A stretch of 64,000 nt of DNA from Adiantum capillus-veneris (lineage: Eukaryota > Streptophyta > Polypodiopsida > Polypodiales > Pteridaceae). Positions 41,501-53,962 of this stretch are shown piece after piece; the stretch's first letter is position 1, and the number at the start of each line of letters is the position of its first letter. The position numbers were made by a program, and so were the translations under genes. The DNA is taken from assembly GCA_014529385.2 (NCBI GenBank), contig CM043958.1, positions 89,799,025 through 89,863,024 of the forward strand, given 5' to 3'. Below the pieces are notes generated by a model. It was not told the DNA's origin, ran no database searches, and saw only the letters and a program-made list of their open reading frames with translations.

Positions 41501-42289
41501 TTTTGGAATGGAAATTTAGAATGGGCGATCGGCCTTATCATGGACTATCACATCTTTTCTATATCTTGTGGGTCTTTAGACAATGGACCTTGGAGTTCAT
41601 TTATACTCTTGTTGGTGTCTTGATTGGCTAATCTCTCTTAATGTGGTTAGTGTCCTTGCTCATCTCCCCCTTTTAGGACTAGCTCTTTCTCTTTCACTGG
41701 TCTGCCATATGCCATTGAGCCATCTGCAACTTTTCCTTTCTTAATACACTTCAACATTTTACCTCAAAAATGTGTCATGCTTGGATGGCACTAGTTTGTG
41801 ATTTGCAAAGAGAGAGTGACAAGGCAATGTATTGCATGTGGGTTGGGGCAAAACTTAACACTATAGAAATTGCTACTTTTGAGAGCTTACTTTTGTGAAG
41901 CTATTGCTTTCAACCTTTTCCCCCACTTATGTGCTAAGGCAAGACGGTTTGTGCAAACCACCCACCACGAACAGAGCTTTGCCTGGTTTTTGTCCACACA
42001 ATCAAGGGCAATCTCTCATGAAAAACTTTGAAGCAATAAAATATTCCATTGCTATGAAAATTAATTTCTAACCTTCTAAAAGTATTTACTTGGTTGGCCT
42101 CAATTGCTTAGACAAAAAAACTAACCTAATACAAAGCAATGTGTATACTTACAAGCCCTTAATCAACACAAGATCCAATGTCGCATAACAACTAGCTTTT
42201 GACAATACAGCATATTTAGCAACACTTAATTAAAGCTTAATAAATAGCTTCTACCGAATAGAGTTAGTAGCTCTTGATGCCTATATAGC
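41501..42289. other. No gene recognised
   Basis: AT-rich sequence with no conserved frame or clear repeat. Confidence 0.4.
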
Positions 42290-42406
42290 ATTGCCACGTC
42301 CAGTGTCGACCAACACCAGTCCAAGATTTTTGCGACACCAATCACGAAGCAAACTTAAGAGGCATCACAACCCAAATGATCTACGAACATCATCATCATC
42401 CTTTGG

Positions 42407-42466
<60 letters not shown>

Positions 42467-43600
42467 TGCACAAGCTTTGGGTGTTGTAATAACCTCACAG
42501 TCGTAAGCTCTATTGTGTGACGCCGTTGCTATCGTAAGAAGCTGCTATTCTACCTCTACTGCAACGTAATTAGCCTTGGATGAAAGGACTCGGGGACAAA
42601 CACGCCATCTCCACCCAACCTTACTATAAATAGGCCCTTGGCCCTCTGGCTCATAGCTATATATAGACCCATGTATTGCATGTGTGTCCTAGCCCTTCCC
42701 TTGGCCTGACATTACTCCCCCCTTGGAGAAGCGCTTTCATCTACAAAAACAAAAGTGGATATCTTCTTAAGAACACTGATAGTGGCACCTCCCTCGAGTC
42801 CAATTGTCCATTTGACCGATACACAGTACAATAAGAGGTTCAATGAAGCCAACAAGAACATTTTGATTATCTACATTTGTCCCTTTGTAATCGTTTTTTT
42901 GTAAATGGATTGTATTCAAAATAGTGTGTAGACTCTATTTATAACTGACTCGAGTATTTTAAACGAGTTACTACAACTAAGAGGTAGCTAAATGAATGAC
43001 CAGTTTCCAGAATTTCTGAAGGTACTGGAATATGTAAGAATAACTTGCTGACATAACTAGTCAGCACAGATTAATCCCTTGACTTGTTGTTATTCCTCAT
43101 TCATCAGTAGCCACCATAATTGAGAATCGAGGTTGAAAACCTGACATAAACAAGTCGCGACATGCTTTGCATCATGATAAACAAACTCCAAACTGGAGAG
43201 GTAATCTTTCCAATTGGATTGCTTCTCGCTAACTTACGCTCTTAGCATATCCTCTACCACTAGATTAACACTTGCAAGCCGCCCATCCGTGTCTAGATGA
43301 TTGGCATTATTGAGTTGTATTCCTCGATCGTTTACCAATAGTCTTCCAAAAACTATACAGATTATGAACAACCAACTTGATTAAAGGGTGGACTTGATTA
43401 AAATAAACTTACAAAGTTTAGGAAATCTATCTACAAGCACCCATACAAGCCATCACCTCGTATGGTGGTTGGTAGACCCACAATAAATCCCATAGAGATA
43501 CTGCACTTGTGGTGCAAAAGATTCATAAGCTATCAATTTCATGAATTTGTATGCCGCTCCAAATAGGCCTTTGCTAAACACTAGGGCCCATAACACCCAG
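42290..43600 (-). mobile_element. Ty3-type remnant, 3' part
   Basis: Minus orientation. An LTR start TGTCAGG at 42711-42705 follows a polypurine tract CCAAGGGGGGAG (42727-42716). TATA-like GGGTCTATATATAGCT lies at 42668-42653. Upstream on the minus strand, 43140-43500 encodes integrase remnants: LEFVYHDAKHVATCLCQ resembles the VEFAYNN region, and GLPTTIRGDGLYGCL resembles the core beginning. Heavily broken. Left LTR end not resolved. Confidence 0.65.
42409..42463. repeat. (TC)n microsatellite
   Basis: About 27 TC units, with no LINE family A sequence at either side, so it serves as an unoccupied comparison tract. Confidence 0.95.
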
Positions 43601-44440
43601 TGTGCATGTATTAACAAAAACATATCCGAGCATGCATTTCCATCACTGTTGCAATTGCCAATTCTTATGGTGGATGTTATGCTCATAGCATTCTTGAAAA
43701 ATGAGGGAATAAATTGTGTAATTATCTCTACAAAAAGAAACTAAATATTCCCACAGTAATCACTCGATAGACTTGCTAAAACATTTGGACCATAGAATGT
43801 GAAGATAAATCAAATCTAGGTACAAACAATGAAACATTTTCACTAACAGGACGTACCCTTGCTATATGCCTAATAGGTAAGCAAAATTATAGCCTAAAAA
43901 ACCTTGAAACAACCCTCTATTACTGTTGTTTAATATTACTTGTAACATTAACAAGTCTTACTAGGTATCCGACAAGTTTTGGCCACTGAAATTGTTCATG
44001 ATACTATGTACTTAGAGTGGTTTAAATAAACGTATTTGACCTGCACTTAGGGACTCTGTCGTGGCACATAATTTAAGAAATAGGTGCCAGCGTGAGTCCT
44101 TAAGACTCGTATTCTCTTCATGTGGAATATGTTTCATATAATGATGTCAAGAAATATGACACCTATCAAGTACGAGATGTACTTGTGTGTGGAGATAATT
44201 AGAAACACTCAGCGACATGAGCGAGAGGGACCCTAATGAACCTTGGTCCACATGGGCTTATCCAGACTCCATGAGTTCCTAGACCATGTTGCACACCTTT
44301 GTGACTAACAACATGTGCCAAACAAAACCCTACGATGCAGGCCTACAACTGTTCCAATAGGGAGTGAATGGACAGTTAAGAGAGAGAGTAGCAGGTTGCA
44401 GAAATGGTACCTAGTACACTACTTTCCCAAAATCCTTTTC
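43601..44440. other. No gene recognised
   Basis: Probably old transposon sequence; nothing I can name. Confidence 0.35.
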
Positions 44441-44455
44441 TCGTGCATGACCTGT

Positions 44456-44753
44456 TGGAATTAGGGTGGCAGGAAAACATCCACAGCTTGGAGAAGACAA
44501 AGGAAGCTCAAGGCACACAACAGAGAGTGTGTTACTTAGTGTGCAATGGAAAAATAAGATAGCCCTAGAGTGATGGGCGTATATACAATGCACGGGGGGG
44601 GAGGAACTTCTAGCGACGGAAAAAATGTCGCGACGGTCCTAAGTGTGTTCACACACATCACTACCACATGTATATGGTAACAATCACCCTTGGGAGTGAT
44701 GCGGTGAACGCGAGCTGGCACATAGAGTATAGGGAAGTGTCATGCCCTGAGGA
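44456..44753 (-). repeat. Probable 3' LTR of a copia element
   Basis: Starts TGTCCTCAGG (minus, at about 44753) a few bases after the pol stop and ends CCAACA at about 44456. Minus TATA box TGTATATACG near 44575-44585. About 300 bp, a usual copia LTR size. Boundaries inferred. Confidence 0.5.
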
Positions 44754-44758
44754 CATTA

Positions 44759-47115
44759 TCAGTCCACAAAGGGGAGTAAGCCCAAAGTTTTGCGGAAAGC
44801 TTCGAACTTCTCATGAGACAATGCCTTTGTGAAAAGATCTGCAAGGTTGTCCTGTGCTGGCACATAAGCCAAGTTGATCTCTCCTGCTAAGAGCCTCTCC
44901 CTGACATAGTGGTAATACACCTCAATGTGCTTTGTGCGAGCATGAAAAACTGGGTTCCTCGCAACTGTCAATGCGCTCTAGCTGTCTGTGTAGATAATGT
45001 TCGCAGTGTCATGTCCAACACCCAAATCAGCCATAAGGTGTCTGAGCCATACACACTCAATTGTAGTTGTGAAGACTTCCTTGTACTCAGCCTCACAACT
45101 GGAAGTGGCCACAATAGGTTGCTTCTTGCTCAACCATGATATGCGTGAGCTGCCAAGCATAAAACAAAAACTACTTGTGGACACTCGTGTGTCAAAACAA
45201 CAAGCCAAATTTGAGTCCAAAAAAGCATGTAAATATGGTGGCAATGATCCCCCTTGGGATAAAACAAGCCAAGATGTAAAGTTCCACTCGAGTAGCAAAA
45301 AATCCTCTTGGCAGCCTGTCAATGCTTAGACCCTGGGCTATGCATGAATCTGCTAACCTGTGAGACTGCAAAATAAATATCCGGCCTCGTGTTGCATACA
45401 TAAATGAGGCAACCAACAACAGTTTGGTAAAGAGTGACATCGGCATGATCACCGGCATCAATAAGACTCAATTTCAAACCTGTTTCCATGAGAGTGGTAA
45501 TAGGTTTGCAATCCTCAAGTCCAAACTTACATAGCAATGTCTCTATGTAATGTTTCTGACACAAGGCAATACCACCATCACAGTGCTTAAACCGTATACC
45601 CAAGTAATGATGTGATAGCCCCAAATCTTTCATCTTGAAAGTAGCATTCAAATCAGCCTTAAATTCAACAATATGTCTCCAGTGATCAGCAAATCATCTA
45701 CATAGAGAACCACAATGAGAAGTACATCACCCTTTACATATAATGTTCTTTTTGTTGGTATGTAACGAAAGCCTCATTTGACCAAATGAGTGTCAGCCTT
45801 CTCATACCAAGCACAAGGAGATTGCTTCAACCCATACAAAGCTTTCTTACATTTGCACACTTTATCCTCTTGTCCTTTCTTGACAAAACCGCGAGGTTGG
45901 ATTACGTAAACTTTCTCAAATATATCAACATTCAAGAAAGCAGTAACAATGTCTAGCTGATGTACATCCAAACAAAATGAGCTACCAATGCACATAGAAA
46001 ACACACAGTAGTCATACGACAAGTGGGAGCAAAAGTCTCTTCATAATCTATGCATTTCTGCTATGCATAACCTTTTGCAACAAGTCAAGCCTTATAGCAA
46101 TCAATCGCACCATCCGACTTGCGTTTCAACTTGTAAACCCACTTCGTACCAATGGCCTTTTTGCTAGGAGGTAAATGACATAAAGTCCATGTGTCATTTT
46201 CTATAAGTGCATCATATTCTGATTGCATGGTAGCCATCCAATTTTTTGAATTTTGTGCTTCATCAAAAGAGAGAGGTTCCTCAACATCACGTAAGCTAGA
46301 CACAACCAAAGCATAACAATTTGATGCATAAGATGCATGGCGAGAGCTTGAATGAGTATGACTAGAAAAAGGTGCATCCAATTTACAGTCACGCAAAGTA
46401 TGCACCAACCATTTAGGCATACCTCTAGCCTACTCCTTCTCAAGCCTTTCCTCATCAAGTACATCATGTACATCTGCATCAATAATAGTACATCTGCATC
46501 AATAATAGGCTGATCTATAACATTTTCAGGAACCCCCATAGGATGTACATTTGCCATTGGAATTTACATTTGAACTCCACACTGATAAGAGGCAACAAGG
46601 TGTCATAGTTAAATGTATTGTGAGCTTACATTACTGTCTCTAGTACATGACAACAAGGACTGAACAGAATCTTCCACAAACGCAACATCCCATGAGACCA
46701 AGATACACATTGTTTGCGGATGACACAACCTGTAACCTTTTTTTTCAACACTATAACCAACAAAAATACATTTGACAGCCTTATCATCCAATTTCCTGTG
46801 TTGCGTTTGTGGCACCAAAGCATATGCCAAATAGTCAAAAACACGCATGTGCTCAATAGAAGGCTTTCTATCATGCAATGCTTCATATGGAGTCATATAC
46901 TGCAAAGATTTTGTAGGACACCTATTTAGTACATAAGTGGCAGACATGATGGCCTCAAGCCAAAATGAATGCGGCAAAGCTTGACTATTGACCATGCATC
47001 GTGCCATTTTTGTAAGTGACCTATTTTTCCTCTCAGCAACACCATTTTGTTGAGGCATATAAGGCATTGTACATTGGTGATTGTTGGCGGATACACCACG
47101 AGCGGACGCTAGCAT
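44759..47115 (-). pseudogene. Ty1/copia pol: integrase C-part, RT, RNase H
   Basis: Minus strand, copia order. Integrase end (46609-47115) with PYMPQQNGVAERKNRSLTKM, then FWLEAIMSATYVLNRCPTKS. RT start (46085-46420) with WMATMQSEYDALIENDTWTL and AIGTKWVYKLK. RT middle with VHQLDIVTAFLNVDIFEKVY (45774-46022). RT end (45319-45651) with MKDLGLSHHYLGIRF and RPDIYFAVSQVSRFM. RNase H (44759-45322) with SSCEAEYKEVFTTTIE and TKHIEVYYHYVRE. Stops and frameshifts throughout. Gag, protease and the first part of integrase are missing. Confidence 0.88.
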
Positions 47116-47189
47116 AGCAAGAACAAGACCAACAACTCTATGTCAACCAAGGACGAAGCTGTTGACGGCGGAACATAGAAGAAATATGT

Positions 47190-48425
47190 CACCATTCAAG
47201 AAAGCAGTAACAATGTCTGGCCGATGTACATCCCAACGAAAACGAGCTACCAATGCGCATAGAAAACACACAGTAGTCATATGACAAGTGGGAGCAAAAG
47301 TCTCTTCATAATTTATGCATTTCTATTATGCATAACCTTTTGCAACAAGTCAAGCCTTATAGCAATCAATCTCACCATCCGGCTTGCGTTTCAACTTATA
47401 AACCCACTTCGTACCAATGGCCTTTTTGCCAGGAGGTAAATGACATAAAGTCCATGTGTCATTTTCTATAAGTGCATCATATTCTGATTGCATGGTAGCC
47501 ATCCAATTTTTTGAATTTTGTGCTTCATCAAAAGAGAGAGGTTCCTCAACATCACGTAAGCTAGACACAGCCAAAGCATAACAATTTGATGCATAAGATG
47601 CATGGCGAGATCTTGAATGAGTATGACTAGACAAAGGTGCATCCAACTTACGGTCACGCAAAGTATGCACCAACCATTTAGGCATACCTCTAGCCTACTC
47701 CGTCTCAAGCCTTTCCTCATCAAGTACATCATGTACATCTGCATCAATAATAGGCTGATCTATAACATTTTCAGAAACCCCCATAGGCTGTACATTTGCC
47801 ATTGGAATTTACATTTGAACTTCCACCATTGATAAGAGGCAACATGGTGTCATAAATGTCCTCTGAGCTTACATTACTGTCTCTAGTACATGACAGCGAG
47901 GACTGAACAGAATCTTCCACAAATGCAACATCCCGTGAGACCAAGATACACTTTGTTTGCGGATGACACAATTTGTAACCTTTTCTTTCAACACTGCCAA
48001 CAAAAATACATTTGACAGTCTTATCATCCAATTTCCTACGTTGCGTTTGTGGCACAAAGCATATGCCAAACAGTCAAAAACACGCATGTGCTCAATAGAA
48101 GGCTTTCTATCATGCCATGCTTCATATGGAGTCATATACTGCAAAGATTTTATAGGACACCTATTTAGTACATAAGTGGCACACATGATGGCCTCAAGCC
48201 AAAATGAATGCGGCAAAGCTTGACTATAGACCATACATCGTGCCATTTTTGTAAATGACCTATTTTTCCTCTCAGCAACACCATTTTGCTGAGGCATATA
48301 AGGCATTGTACATTGGTGATTGTTGGCGGATACACCGCGAGCGGATGCTAGCATAGCAAGAACAAGACCAACAACTCTATGTCAGCCAAGGACGAAGCTG
48401 TTGCCGGCGGAACACAAAAGAAGTT
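47190..48425 (-). pseudogene. Tandem second copy of copia integrase/RT-start segment
   Basis: Direct duplicate of about 45930-47180. Integrase piece at 47869-48354 and RT-start piece at 47350-47685 are almost identical to those at 46609-47115 and 46085-46420. Both units begin on the minus strand with the same LTR-end sequence, which supplies the ATG and first codons (MLASARGVSANN). Confidence 0.9.
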
Positions 48426-48489
48426 TCCCCAACTTATTGTATCGATATTTTTGAACCTGATTGACATTTTTTGTAATATTTGAGCAACC

Positions 48490-48601
48490 ATTAGACTTTG
48501 TGGGAACAAGCCTCTAGGGAGGAATTGTATATAAGCTAAATTTTGTAACCCTAAGACCAAATTTTGAATGAATCAACTCGGTAGTTTATTGTGCGCTGTG
48601 T

Positions 48602-48603
<2 letters not shown>
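48490..48603 (+). promoter_or_regulatory. LTR promoter fragment (plus)
   Basis: Contains GGAATTGTATATAAGCTAAA (TATA box near 48526) and downstream GAATGAATCAACTCGG, arranged like a copia-type LTR promoter and leader. Boundaries unknown. Confidence 0.45.

Positions 48604-48638
<35 letters not shown>
48604..48638. repeat. (GA)n microsatellite
   Basis: About 17 GA units just after the LTR promoter fragment. Confidence 0.95.
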
Positions 48639-48641
<3 letters not shown>

Positions 48642-48879
48642 TTTCTTCTCTTCCCTGCATGCCCTACGGAAGGTCCATTACGAAAGCGACACCGCCACAT
48701 GTTAGCAATAGCAAGGGCTTCCATCCAATGCCAGGTTTGTACGATTTCGGCGACGTCACGAAGCGAGCTCCTACGAGCTTCTGAGTAAGTTTTCTTGCAA
48801 ACCGGGTGTCCGTTCAGTGATTTCTTTGTACCTATGGATTCACGGCGAGTAGAGCTAAACATAAGGACCATGCACAATG

Positions 48880-49264
48880 AAAAATGGTGACCTGTATTTT
48901 GCTACATGTCTTTATGCGTGATTATCGCACGAGGTAGTTTGAGGATGAATACCACGTCATAGTCCATAGGGTATTGATCTTGATGATAAGGAGAGTGTAT
49001 CCTCTGTGAGTTTCATGACATTTCAAATGCATTTGGCCTAGTTTCGGATAGCATGAGCATTGTAGGTTGGGTTGCTTCACTAGCGCATATAACGCTTATA
49101 TTTAATTTCCTCGATTAGAGATTGCCTTAGAAGGTTGAGAAGTTGCTTGACATCCATCTTCTTGTTTCCACGCGCCTATGGGTTAAGCTTCATCCTTGGC
49201 CGACAGAGAGTTATTGGTTATGTTCTTGCTATGCTAGCGTCCGCTCGCGGCATATCCACCAACA
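48880..49264 (+). repeat. 5' LTR end of the plus-strand Ty3-type element
   Basis: Ends CCAACA at 49264, directly before a primer-site sequence. The last 80 bp (49185-49264) also occur in reverse orientation fused to both copia integrase fragments. The left boundary is not known. Confidence 0.5.
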
Positions 49265-49283
49265 TTGGTGCCGTTGTCGGGGA
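49265..49283 (+). promoter_or_regulatory. Primer binding site, Athila/Tat type
   Basis: TTGGTGCCGTTGTCGGGGA matches the TGGCGCCGTTGCCGGGGA-type site found in non-chromovirus plant Ty3 elements, with two changes. Confidence 0.75.
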
Positions 49284-49787
49284 ACGCAGCCCTAGGTAGG
49301 TGACCTTAGACTATTCTTATGAGGTGAGAGTCCCTCTGGTTTGCGAGAGTATTCTTTTTATCTTAGTTTAGCTAGGACCCATAGAGAGGTGTTATGAAGC
49401 GTGTGTCTTGCCTTTGTCAGCCGTGTAGATGGTTTTAGTTTAGAATTGTATTTGTTTTGGTGTTTGAGTGGTTGATGAGGTGATAAAAGCATTAGCTATC
49501 CTATATGTGTCAGTTAAGTGTTTATCTACTCACAATTGCAAAATCCCATTTTTTATGTTTAGGAGTAGCTTTAGGTACATAATTTGATCTTGATCTAGAG
49601 TTGTCCATCAATGAAGATTTGCTTGAGTTGTTTATTTGCATTAAAACCTTGAAAAGAATTTGATTCTTAGTCGAAGAAGTGCAAAAACAAAGTTCCCAAA
49701 AAGGTTCTGCATGGCTGAGGGTTGTTGAGAACCTAAGAAGACATTTGAGAGAGATCTACACAAAAAAATCTCAAATCTGCAAAGTTG

Positions 49788-51266
49788 GAGATTATACGCA
49801 TATAATGTCTCCAAGGCTAAATAGAAGCCAAAACTGTGGAAACTGACTGTACCAGTTGTATTCAAAAGGCATCATTTACCCTAGGAACACCTTGAGCGGG
49901 GAGCTTTGGCATAGATTTGGGGACCAAAAGCCAAAAGATGGAGTGGTTGTGACTGAAAAAGTAAAAACTTGTGTTTGTGAGCACTTTTGAGCTTTAAATT
50001 TTACTATAAACACATGTACATGTTGCTGATAAAGAGGGGAACTTAGAATAGAAACAAATCTGAATTTTGAGGTGGTAAACATGATACGTGTATGATGTCT
50101 CCAGCTTAGATTTGGGTGTAACCTGCATATTTGTCATCATTAAAGCACTAGGAAGGTAGTTATAAGCTTGATTGCAAGATTTCACACCATTTGGACAACC
50201 AACCTGGCATTTAGACAGAACTTTGCAAATTCTAGCCAATAACAAAGAAAAGTGGTGAATTGGTGAAACATTGACACCAAACCTTGATTTTGAGAACATA
50301 TGCTTGGTGTACACATAAAGGAGAACCTTGAGCAGAAATTTAAGTCTAAACTGAGAGAAAATACATTATACGCGTATGATGTGTTTTGGCTCATAATAGA
50401 CTCAAATTGTAAAAGTGTGTATTCCCAAGTGTCCTAGAGCATTTAGGGACTCCATAGCTTAAATTTCATTGCATTTGGACCAAATACTGGGCTTGAAAAG
50501 ACCAAGAAACAATCCAGACATTCTGCACACCCATTTTGGCTATGACTTGACCAAAATTGATTCAAAACTCAAGTCAGAGAATATATGTGAAGTCCTTAAG
50601 TGTTGGACTAACTCTGGAGCAAGATTCATTTCAATTTGATCAAACCGACATCATACACGTATGATGTGTTTTTGATGATGTTGAACATTTTTTGAACTTT
50701 AGACCATGCAGGGTGTATGAGCACACTATTCTAAGCACGGAGCTACAAAGACTTCTTTATTTTGGGCAAAAAGACATTATACGCGTATAATGTGTTTTTG
50801 ACCCTATTGACTCTAAAATCTAGGTTTGGGCATATCCTAGCATTCTAAGGGACCTTAGAAGCCAATAGCAAAGATTGCATTCACTTTGGAACATATTTGG
50901 GCCACTAAGTGCCAAAGAACAAAAAGTGGGCCAGAGTCAGGCTTGATCTAATTATACTTGCACAAAATTGGTTCAATTTTTTGAGAGTTACTTGCATGGT
51001 AGAGAATATCAGGAGAAGAAATGTTCTAATTCTAGCCCTTACACTTTATACGTATCCGAGAGTTACTTGCATGGTAGAGCATATCAGGAGAATAAATGTT
51101 CTGATTTTTGTCAGATAGACTTTATATGCATATAAAGTGTAAGGGCTAGAATTAGAGCTTATTTGATTAAATTACGCCTACAAGAGTGTTCCACTTGCAT
51201 GGTAGAGAATATCAGGAGAAGATATGTTCTTATTTTTGTCAAATAGACTTTATATGCGTATAAAGT
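49788..51266. repeat. Palindrome cluster 1 (about 285-bp phasing)
   Basis: Dyads centred near 49798, 50089, 50373, 50658, 50783, 51128 and 51256, with a half site at about 51046. The copy at 50774-50793 is a perfect 20-bp palindrome, ACATTATACGCGTATAATGT; that at 51119-51138 is perfect too (ACTTTATATGCATATAAAGT). Spacings are about 290, 284, 285 and 125, and the last two are 128 apart. Confidence 0.85.
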
Positions 51267-51320
51267 GTAAGGGCTAGAATTAGAGCTTATTTGATTAAAT
51301 TACGCCTGCCAGAGTGTTCC
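51000..51320. repeat. 128-bp tandem repeat with inverted partner
   Basis: Units share ACTTGCATGGTAGAGAATAT, AGGAGAAG and the dyad plus GTGTAAGGGCTAGAATTAG. The latter also occurs inverted at 51027-51053, making larger hairpins possible. Confidence 0.8.
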
Positions 51321-51651
51321 ACTTAACTCTAACAACCCATTTTACCAGTGAATTCAGTGAGAAGAACATACGCAGGGAACCAACCCTTCCCAAAATAAAC
51401 TTTGGATGGGAAGTACTCGCATGGTCTTACTAATCAATACTGAATGTTACTAAAGTGAGAATTACTATTGACAAAAATTTGCAGAGTCTAAAGTTTTGTA
51501 CATATAGCTAGCAACAAGACCCATCGAGTCAAGACCAATTGGAAGTGCAATCAGTCAACCAATAGAAGAGCTGAAATAGCCAGAGTAAGGAACAACAGAG
51601 TGAACTTTTAAGGTAAAAGGTTTTGATTGATAGTGGTGTGTTAAGGAATTA

Positions 51652-53386
51652 ATGTACTTAAGATCAGGGAGAAACCGCCCAAGAGACCAAAGATCACACG
51701 GAGATCAGGTCAGCTTAGTGTCTACGGAGGAGAGTGTGGCCCAAGCTAGAATAGATCCACTAGCACCAATCATAGAAGACGGTAGTGGGATCGACACCTC
51801 TTCTAAACAATCTTTTTACCTCATGGCTGACTAGAACACCGCGGCTAACCGACCGAGCCAAGTAGGAGGAGGTAGCACCTCTAAGAACCCTCCTCGGACA
51901 ATGAGGTTTACAACCCTTTACTTAGAAGGACCAAATGCCCATGGGGCCCTGGTATACGTTGATGAAAGGGGACGAAAAAGCATATGTATTGAGGAAAAAC
52001 TAGCAGAAGGAGTGGATGCCCTTCTAGTTTACGATAATGGGGATAGATTTTGTGATGATGAGGGAACACATTACCTTATCGTTAAGGATCCAGAGAACTA
52101 CAACATACACGGGGATAATGTGGTAAAAGGGAAGATGGTTTTTGAAATTACCGAAATAACTCCTCAAATAGACCTTCCTAATGCCACCCTAGTGTTTGAC
52201 AAGAAGGTGACTAAGGTGGTGAGTAACCAAGGAAGAATGGGAATCTATGAATACCTGAATGGGAGAGTCAAGACATATTTCTGATGTCTAGCACCATTTG
52301 CCTTTGAGCTAGGCACAGAAAAGACTTTGTACTTGTTCTCATATGAATCAGGAAGGGAGTCTCATAATATATGTTGACAAATAAGGACGAGAGTATATGC
52401 TGATAGAGAAAGCAGAGATGGCAAGATTGATAGCCACTAGAGTAATTCCAACAGACCTCGCTGCCACTCAAGGACTAAACCCTACCCCTAGTAAATCTAC
52501 CAATCCCTTTGAGAAAATAGAGGATATGACCAGATTTCCAACCAAGCAAGCTGGAACGGTAGAAACGCCAATTTTTCCTTCGTATCTCAACCCAAATCCT
52601 GAAACGTTGCAATCATGGTTGCGACCCACAGTGACAAGGGAACATGAGTTCTATAGAGGAGAAGTCCCTATTACAAACGGATCATATGTGACCCCTATAG
52701 TCTCTCCCATGCCCACTTACTCTTATTCTTATCCCAAGGAGAGCAAGGGACCAACGATGATACCGACCACATTAGGATTCCACTATATGGAGAGAATCAA
52801 AACGGAAACAAAAAATGAAACAGTAATACCTATATAGGTTATCACATGAGCTGACGCTCAAAAAGAAACAGGGGGACCTGTAATTGAGGAGTCGGGACTG
52901 AAAGCACCTAGCATTGAACAAAAAAGCCAACGAAACACATGGAAGTCTAGAAAAGTACGCGTGGAAGTTAGGAAGGAAAGAGAGCAAAATGTCCTTGCGG
53001 AAGAATTTAAAAAAACCAAAGACAGATTGGAAAAACTTGAGAGACAAACAATTCAAAAACTAGAAACACCAACAACAGACATAGAGCCTGAGAAGAAATG
53101 GGAATTGAAAAGTGCGGGATCAGGGGGATATGTGCTAGTCGAGAAAGTAAGCGAACATCTAGATGCACTCTTGAAGGGATATGAATCAAGTCTTAAAATT
53201 GACCAAACTCAAGAACAAAAATGGATGACATATCCCTATGGAGAGCTAGAAAAACAAAGACTAGAAATGTGCCAAAACGTGATCCAAACAGCCCAAAACC
53301 TTACTAGAGCCAATTGCAAAGAAACAAATGAAGGGGGTAGAACTTCCAATATCAATATCGAGAAACCCTCCAACATACGGATCTGA
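51652..53386 (+). pseudogene. Gag-region frames of the Ty3-type element
   Basis: Three open pieces: 51652-51834 (MYLRSGRNRPRDQRSHGD start), 51901-52284 (127 residues, MRFTTLYLEGPNAHGALVYV to the end) and 52397-52837 plus 52961-53386, a charged, coiled-coil-like region. I do not recognise the 127-residue domain; no zinc knuckle seen. Position between primer site and protease makes gag or a gag-linked protein likely. Confidence 0.5.
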
Positions 53387-53962
53387 GAGAATATTTTTTA
53401 GCCCGAAAATTGAATTGGAACCTGCACATTCAATTGAAAAACCAAAGATAGTGTTGAACACAATAGATTAGACTTCTGAGGGTTTTCAACCTATCATACG
53501 AGAATTCTATAAAAGAGACGAAGGCTTGAATGATCTTTGGAGGTAGATAAGGGAAGCCAATGAAGCTAATGAACTAAGCCAAAGGGTTAACAAAACTAGT
53601 ATGGGAGGAGATGTCTTTCTTCCTCCTATTGAAGAATTTGATGTAGGACCTCAAGCAGATCTAGAGATGCACTCGTATTGGGGAGACAAGGGATCCGTGA
53701 GATCTTGTGATAGTCAACCTATATCTCTAAGAACTTTTCCCTCTATATGGGAGAGTATGAAGCAAACCCGGAAGCGAAAGTTGTGCCATCACAAAAACTC
53801 TCTACAAGGAAGGGTGTGGACTCCCAGGGGTTGATAACCATCTTATCAACTCCAGTGACTTGTACCATTACTCTCATTGAGCTTCTCAGAATAAGACCTT
53901 GTATGTAGAATATAGTAGTAAAACTTCTCGAAAAGTTTGGAGTAAGGGATCCAAATTCACGA

